Assembly (NCBI GenBank): GCA_013396635.1
Contig: WBMW01005527.1
Location: forward strand, 3,238,269-3,302,268
Direction: 5' to 3'
Source: Penelope pileata
Lineage: Eukaryota > Chordata > Aves > Galliformes > Cracidae
DNA length: 64,000 nt
Part shown: positions 52,401 to 61,400 of the stretch, in pieces
Numbering within the stretch: position 1 is the first letter of the stretch
How the letters are laid out: each line of letters opens with the position of its first letter
Position numbers and translations under genes: made by a program
Notes under the pieces: generated by a model
What the model saw: only the letters and a program-made list of their open reading frames with translations
Told to the model about the DNA's origin: nothing
Database searches by the model: none

Positions 52401-55400
52401 NNNNNNNNNNNNNNNNNNNNNNNNNNNNNNNNNNNNNNNNNNNNNNNNNNNNNNNNNNNNNNNNNNNNNNNNNNNNNNNNNNNNNNNNNNNNNNNNNNNN
52501 NNNNNNNNNNNNNNNNNNNNNNNNNNNNNNNNNNNNNNNNNNNNNNNNNNNNNNNNNNNNNNNNNNNNNNNNNNNNNNNNNNNNNNNNNNNNNNNNNNNN
52601 NNNNNNNNNNNNNNNNNNNNGGCAGGGGGGTTGGAACAAGATGATCTCTAAGGTCCCTTCCAACCTGAACCATTCTATGATTCTATGATTCATTTCCAGC
52701 TAAGGAAAGAGTGAGAAGTGAATTCTTATTGTTTTGGTCAGGAGAAAAGAGCATAATCTGAAGATAGGCGGGTTTTTAGTTTTCTTTTGCTCTTCTCTCC
52801 TTAGTATAAATGTGATCTTTTACTTTTTCATTCCCCCCCCTTAATAGGTCTCTGGGTAACTGTGAAAATGCTTGTTGGAGACGTGATTCAAACTAGGAAG
52901 GACTATCCACATCTTGTAGACAGAACAACAGTTGTTGCTAGAAAGCTTGGATTTCCTGAAATAATCATGCCAGGTAGGAGGTGCTTTTTTCTGTAATAGG
53001 AGTTGATTTTTTTTTTTTTTTTGTCATTTCTTGGGTTAATGAGCATCAGCTATGAGCTTAATTACTGATATTTGTAATAGGTAACTCAGACTCTAGAATT
53101 CACTCATGTTAAACTTTGTCTCAAAATCAGAGGTTTGTTTCAGAGAGGGAAATCCTTGGAAAGTATTATACAGTACTTCAACAGAAAAAAAAAAGACAAT
53201 GAAAGATAATCTGAGTTCTTTCTACATAGCTTTTTTGTTTGCTAAATAGACTATGGTGCTTACTTGAATTTTAAATTAACCTTATTTTTATTGTAACTTG
53301 CCACTGTCCTTTATTCATAATAATACAAAAAATGGGTTAATCTCTTGATTTTGGATTTATGATTACCGAGTTGCTAATTAAATTCACTCACTGTTTTCAG
53401 TCCTTTGTTTAAAAAATAAATAAAAAAACTTCAAACTCAGATACTTAGTTTGTTCACAGGAGAGCATTAAATTTCTTCACAAAAGTCGGTTAAGATATGA
53501 AGTTCCTTCTAGAATGACAGCTCTGCATTTGGCCGGAGTTCAGCACTGCCATCGTGCAGCCAGCTCACCAGCAGGTGTCAGTGCAGGATGAGGCTCCTTT
53601 GAAATCACTCACAGCAATCCTGTTCAGTTCCTTTCACATCTCACCCTACTGCCTTAGCTAAAAGAGCCGAAAATTTAAGTGCAGATGGAGAATAAGATGT
53701 TTTCTACGTTAATACATCTAATTGCTGAAAAACTCTTGTGAAGTTTATTCGACCTTATGTTCTCACAGCATCTTGATTCATTTTTAACTTTTTAATTTCT
53801 TTTTTAGGAGACATAAGAAATGACATTTATGTTACGCTGCTGTATGGAGATTTTGATAAATACAATAAAACTACTCAGAGAAATGTGGAAGTAATAATGT
53901 GTGTTTGTGATGAAGAAGGGAAAACAATACCAGTAAGTTCTTTCTTTTTCCTGCATGATGGACACGTAAACATGAAGCACTTAAGAGAAGTAAGCCTTAA
54001 GCATTTTACAAATTCCTATAAAATACCATTATAGGGAAACGTAGTTCCCTCACATGGCATCTTCTGACAGATGAATTTTACGATGTTTAGTGTAACAGAT
54101 CTATTCAAGTCCTATAAATGTCTTGCATAAAACTGTAAAACTGCTGGAAAGGAGAAATAACACTGAATGACCTATTTTAGCTGTGACTGAGGAAAAACAG
54201 ATGAAAAGCTGTTCCTGACAATTACTACATTCTAAAATCCTTGGGGTTTTTTGGTGGAAATTCCCGGAGGAATATATTTGTGCATTTAAATGCGAGAAGC
54301 ACCGTTTTTTTCATATAAACCCCAGATTTTGCCAAGAAGACTGTTTGTTCCTTCAGTGAAGTACATGGCAAATAACTAAAGAAGTGAGAACAGAGTACTG
54401 TGGACAGGGCACATATACAACATGAATATTTACAGTGTCTTTTGGCTTGTCTTTTTCTGGTTTTATGATTTTTTGTCTTTTCCTTTGGACATTTTAACAC
54501 CAGTTCAGTATCCAGGGGAATTTTTGGCCTTTCTTTTTGTGGGCTTTATACTATTCTCTAAATCTGTACTGTGATCATGAGGGTGAAATCATACTGACAC
54601 TTCCAGTGATAAAATACAGCTGGAGAAACTCATTGTAGTTCATGAGCTGCCGAAATATCAGTGTGTTTATGAATTACAGCAAAATATTTGACCTACAAAA
54701 TAGCCTTAAAGCTTAAATAAAGAAAATTCTAAGCACACAGAGTGCCTAGGTTCCACACAAATTGTAACCCTGACCACAACACATACCTATGGGAACACCT
54801 AACCCCCATGTACAGGAGATAACTGTTGTGAAATAGACTTCAGCAACTTCTACTGTTGGTTGTGGTCACAGATAATATGCTTAAAATACGTGCCAAAGTA
54901 TTCTTTAAAGACATTAACCCATTGCAATGCATTAAATCTCGCATTCCAGTATTAGATATGTTCAGTTCCATGGATGCATCTTTTCTCCAAATACTAGCAG
55001 AAAATGCTGTTGTCCCTTTGTGTATGATCTGACATACATGTTCAAAAAATGCCTGTTTTCTGGGGGTAATATGCCTCACATGTTATAAGTGTTTATATAA
55101 GCAACAGTTTTCCAGAGCTGATTGAAATACTGTTGAACACAAGTAATAAAAATGTAACTGTTATTCTGTTTTGGCCTCCAAAAATAAATGAATATCAGTA
55201 ATCTTCCAAGCCTATGAATTTATAGAAACTTCGATGTTTCTAATTGTTGTTACCTATAATTCAGATAAAACAAAACTCGTTCTCATTAAACATGGAACTC
55301 ATTGGCTCTTTTTAGGTATAAAACTAGTTTTGGTTAAGAAGGCTAGCAATACATTTGCTGTCATAAGTAAAAGGGCTTTTGTTCCAAGTGAATGTCACAG

Positions 55401-58400
55401 AACCCATTCAAACAGGTCAGTGCATAAACCTAGGAAAATCTCCCTTTGTGCAGATGAGACGTACCTTCCTGTAGTTACCAGACCAGGCCTTAGATGCCTT
55501 CAGGTATCAGCACCACACCTTTAGGTCTTTCCTGGCGTTTGAAGAGAATTTACAAGATGCACTGGATTTTTAGCATGAAAGTTGCAGCTTTGCAGTAGTT
55601 AGTGTAGCCTCTGTGAGGGTAGCTTCATCTGTAGGTGATGATTTAGTGATTTGCTTCTTTCATGATGTTTCACACCTGATGGCTTGCAAGGTGTCAGTGG
55701 TCATGCTTCCTCTATTACCACAATTAGTGATTACTCTGCATGCACAATCGGTCTGAAAAGATGGAAGTACACTGAGACTCTTCACAGATGAGGCTGGGCT
55801 CCAGTGCTGCAGAGGCAGCTCTGCCTGCATCGTGCCCTCATAGCCCTCAGCACGGCTCCCCACCCCGTGTCTGTTCCAGGAGGGCGCGGATCAGGGCACC
55901 CGCCCCGCCCAGCTCTCCATGCTCCCGGGAAGGTGCCGTGCCTGCACGGCAGACGGAGGGGAGCGCTGCCCGGAGCCGGCCCGGCCCGGGCTGCTGCGAG
56001 GCGCCCAACGGCCGCCCGGCCTCGCGCCCTTCCCGCCCTGCGCTGAGGTGAAGGCTGCAGCCCGCGGGCAGGGGCGGGATTCCGCACCGTGGGTTGGTTG
56101 GTTTTGCACAAATCGCAAAAATTGACGAGCCGCTAAAGACTGTTTGCTCCTTCTTGTCAGAATGCTGTTTGCCTGGGAGCAGGGGACAAACCCGTGAGCG
56201 AATATAGATCAGTGCTCTACTACCAGGTCAAACAGCCGCGCTGGATGGAGACCTTAAAGGTACCGCGCAGACTCTTCTCGCTTGCTTTGCTCCCTCTTGC
56301 TTGCTGGTACCTCCTGTAAGGTTGTACAGCATTACCTTTTTCTCACAGCTGCTGTTGCCCTGAGTACAGTGTGAAAGAAAGATGGATTCTTGGCCATATG
56401 TTATTGGGGATATGTGATTACTGAGGCTTTAAAATTTGGCCTGGAAAAACGATGCTGAGGCTTTATCTAACAAAACAAATGAGATTGTTTTAGATAAATG
56501 CATGTCCTAATATGCGTCATTGAAAATGAAACATCGCATTTGCTTCATTGCTGTGAAGCAATGGGTATAAAGAACTGAAATTTCATCAAGGAGGGAAAAA
56601 AAAAGCAGAAAAAGAAACCTGAATAATATGCTTTTAGACAGAGAAAAACACCTGTGTTGCATTTTTTTGAGGTATATGCTAGTAATTATCAAATCTAGCT
56701 TTAAAGCCTTTAACTGGAAAATGCCCAGAGACTTCTAGAAGTAGTTCTTAAAAAGCATGTCTAAGGCTTGATAGAAAGCATAATTATTTTTTGAAGACTT
56801 CTATAGAAGGTGGTATTGCCAGATCCAGCAAGCCTGCAAGTACAGGAGAGAGTGTTGCTGAGACTGGACAGACAGGGAGGGAATGGAAGTGCCTTTTGGA
56901 AACATTGACCAGTCCTGTGTTGTGCTTCATCTATTACTTTGTTTTTAAAATTTGTCTGTTTCAGACTCTTACCTGGAATCATTTACAGTAGTCGTTAACA
57001 GTAGATCTCTTTGGAAAGCGTAATTAATGTGAAGACTGTTATTTAGGAAGAATTTTGAAGGGAAGTTGAGTTGTGAATCAACATATAGAAGTAAAATCTA
57101 AAGTTTCGGCATTACAAACTTGATATATATATATTTTAACAATTGGCATTTTGTTGCATATTTTGTTGTTAGAAGTATAGTAATTAAATAACAAAGCGGT
57201 CGTGATTCTGGGATTCTACTCAAGGATTTGAAAATGAATTTGGTCACAAAAATATACTAATTTTCTGTTTTTAACTAAAGGTAGCGGTCCCTATTGAAGA
57301 CATGCAAAGGATACATCTGCGCTTCATGTTCAGACACAGGTCATCTCAAGAGTGTAAGTAGGGAATTTTTACCCTAGTGAATTTTAATTCACTGGTGGAT
57401 GGTCAACAGCAAATGTTTTGCTTTGCAGCTAAAGATAAAGGAGAAAAGAATTTTGCCATGGCCTACATAAGGCTAATGAAGGAGGATGGAACAACTCTTC
57501 AAGATGGCAACCATGATTTGTTAGTGCTAAAGGTATTGGATCCATTTTATTCTTCCTTTTTTCCTGCCTAAGAGATCTTATATTCACAACATTGTCTGTG
57601 ACTGCATTTTATTATCTAAAACAAAAAATATTTTTCATCTGAGTAAAAAAAAAAAAAATATACAACTTCTTCTGTGGCCAGTGATCAGTACTGCACCATT
57701 ATTTTGGCTGAAGGGAGGAATAATCATGGAATGTAATCTTAAGGAACTGTTGTTTGAAGCTGCACTGTTCCTGTAGTTTCTCAGATACAAAAGTGAAAGT
57801 TCTAGAAATTTGATTTTGGACACAAAGAACATTGTTTTGAGTAGCCCTGACTGAACATAGGTTGCATTTCTGCTTTTGTGAATTGGAACAGGGAACAGAT
57901 GTCTTGAGATTTTTTTTTATTTTTATTTATTTATCTATTTATTTATTTATTTTGAGTGAACAGGCAGGAACTAAGAACAAGGAATCAGTGCCAACACATT
58001 AGAATATTTATTTATGTTATCTATTAGTGCACTTTTCAGTAACCTAATTTGCCACACCAAATTGCAAGTGAGATGCATACAACTACATCAAGTTGTTTAC
58101 CTACTCCAACAAAAATTAATGGTAGTGTATAGTTATTTGTCTGCTCTTCATTGGAAGCAAACTGTGAAATGTTTAGACCAAAGGATTTCGGTAACCATAT
58201 TGCATGACTGGTTAATGTTGTTTATGAAGCTCCATCTAATTCATTCCTACATCAGTCCTGTGTCCGTCTTTTATTAAGTGACAGCGTAGATGAGAAATAC
58301 TGAACTGAGTTGACCTAGTTTATGTTTGGGAGAAAAAAACAGGTTTTCTGATGTATGTTTGCCTATTCTAAAATTAAATAAAATAATTGTAAGCCATGGT

Positions 58401-61400
58401 ATGTTTAAACAGTCATACATCTGGCCTTTTAGAATCTCTCATTTGATAATCACTAAGTTTAAAGTGCCCTTTATTTTCTCTGCCTTCAGGCCTTGGCTCT
58501 TTCTGGGAGATTTTTTTATCAAATTTCCAACTCTTTTTGCCACGTCTGCCTAGCTTGTTTTAAAAACGGGGAAAAAAAATTCTCTTGTGGTTTCAGAAAT
58601 TAAGTAATTATTTGGCAAGATTGATACAATGACAAAAATTAGTAATGCTGTCTTTTTTGCTGCTTAAGGATTATGTTTTTTCTTTTTAGATATCTTTGTG
58701 GTTAGTTTTTAAAACTTTCCTTGTTAATAGGACAATGACTGTAGTCATTGGAGCTGCTACAAATCAAAACATTAGAAAGTCATTTTAGATCCTTTTTTTT
58801 TTTAACGTCTCTTTGTTAGATGCATAACTGCAGTCTAACAGTATGATACAATTGACTGAATCAAATACGTAAGATATTGTAGCTTCAAGTGACAGAGCTC
58901 ACAAATGCATTGGGAAGACTTTCTTGGGCAACTGTGTTAAAGAAAAATGATATTCTCTAAATAGGTAGAAATGTGATTTTTTTTTTTGTCTGTGTGTTCT
59001 AAAAACTGCCTGCCAGTCTTGAGAATGTTGAGATGTAACAAATCTCTGTGAGGGCTGTGGCATGCAGCTTGATTAAATGGTTGTGGAGGGGGCACAGAGT
59101 AAAAAGCACCTTCATTCTGCGATGTTCAGTCCACTTTAAATCATAAATTCTGTAATCTCTGTAATTTATTTGCAACAGTATGTTGTCAAACTTAAAATAT
59201 AATTTCACCATGGCCTAGTCTGTCCTGAAATTTTGTTGAAGGTTCAGGTGTTGAACTGTAATGGGCATACCAAAATAGAGCTGCTGTTCTTGCCCTGTTA
59301 GCCCAATTGCAGACATAACTGTATCAAAGTGAAGCTCCATAGGCTCGTCCATAGCGAGTCACATCTTCACGAGAAGTCTGATTTTGCTTTTACTTTGCCA
59401 ATGATATCACCAATCATAATTCCTCTTTGCACCTTTAAAACAGACCTTTATTTCAATATAGTATTTTACAGTTTATGAACATCGTATGTTCATTGCAGCC
59501 TTGTGAAGTCCTTTCATTGCTGGAACTTGTTTTCTCTTTCATTTATTGCATTCATTTAAGTCCACAGAAACATAGTTTTTGTTTACTTTTGTAGGAAGTA
59601 CAAAGAAACTGTTAAATCAAGTGGTGTGAAATTTGTGATAAATGTTGTTTTTCAGGGTGACAGTAAAAAACTGGAGGATGCTAGTGCATATTTGACATTA
59701 CCTTCTACACGTCAACAAGTAGAAAATAAAGGAGCGACCCTAGGCAGAAACTCAAGCATTGTAGGTGGGCTCTCAGTAAGCTCACGAGATTCGTTTTTTA
59801 TATCAACTCTAGTTTGTTCCACAAAGTTAACTCAGAATGGTATGTATCTTCTAAATAGGTAGAAGTTTTAGAAAGAAGACTTCTGCACAAATTATAAATC
59901 ACGTCTTTAATGCTTGTCTGTCTATTTTCTGTTAGTGGGCTTACTAGGTCTCTTGAAGTGGCGTATGAAGCCAGAGCTGCTACAAGAAAACCTGGAAAAG
60001 CTGAAGATTGTGGATGGAGAGGAAGTTGTGAAAGTATATCTTTTGTTGTTGGTGTTTTGCAAATAGTGGGCAACAGTGCAATACTGAATTCCTTTCTGGA
60101 TGCTTTCATTAGCTTTCTGCTCTTTCTTTGACTTACACTTCAGTTGTATTGTACTGTGAAATATGTTAAATATTTTTGAAGATTTTTTTCTGAAGCAAGA
60201 GTTCATGATCCTATTTAAGATAGGTCCTCTATTTTGATGCAGGAATAAAAAGAAACACTATCTCCAAAATGACCAAAATTAGTTGTAAGATAAATTTGAA
60301 ATGAATATTTTGCTCTCAAGTCTGAAATGAGGAAAGATCAATTAGGTGGTACTTGCTGTTAGATTTAATCAAGCTACCTGTGACTGCAGTATTCAGATTA
60401 GGAGTCTCTTACTTTTTTTTAAAATAAAAGCAATAGGCATCTATCATGAATTTCTTTAGGAGGAAGGAGAACTTGTTTTAAAACAACCAAAACAAACAAA
60501 CAACCATCCTCCCTCCAAAAAACCAAAAACAAAAAAACCCAAACACTGAGTTACCCAGTTGCTGAGGAGCTTTCCTTTGATTTCAAGGACTTTGAATCAG
60601 ACCACAGAGGTACAAAGTGTGTTTTTAATCATCTTCTGTAGGTAACAATAGCAATTACTAATTTGTATCACTAAGGAGCTAGGAATGCAGTTTTACATAA
60701 TTTAGTTAATATAGTACTTTTAGTTTAATTCCATAAGCTTTGAGCTAAGTATTATTGCTTGTTGATGTCTGGGGATTTAAGTTCATCATTTAGTGAAAAC
60801 AGAGCCTAAATCTTCACAAGTGTGTTCTGAATTTATTTGATATTTCAGTAAAGGCCTCTAAAAATTCCAACTCGGGGGAAACAAAGTCTCCTATCTGTTT
60901 ACTGAGTTGTGCGGTTTTCAAGCTGAACTGGTTGTCATTTGATGTTTTTGTATAGTTTCTCCAAGATACTTTGGATGCCTTATTTAACATCATGATGGAA
61001 CATTCACACAGTAATGAGTATGACATCCTTGTCTTCGATGCACTGGTAAGGATGGGCAATGAAAGATTTACGCTGTCAAAGTAAAGAACCATATGAATGT
61101 GAATGAGCTATCAAGTTGTTTCTCTCAAGAAATTAGCCTTAAAATCTCTACAGAATAACAGAATATTACTATTTGAAAAACTTTTTTTTAAAAAAAAAAA
61201 CCTACAAAACTTTTAAAATAGTGGATTATCACAAATGTTTCAGGAGACCTAAGGTTTTCATTCAAACTGTGATTTTACAAAAAATGCTAATTATGTCCAT
61301 TTCTGTTTAGATATATATCATAGGGCTCATTGCAGACCGTAAGTTTCAACATTTTAACGCTGTTCTGGAAGCATATATTCAACAGCATTTTAGTGCAACC

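Noticed and set aside
52156..52693. Open frames of 146-162 codons across the N block
   Set aside because: They exist only because undetermined bases carry no stop codons.
55782..56111. Open frames on both strands across the intron 14 CpG island
   Set aside because: Same composition effect; no recognisable protein and no splice context.
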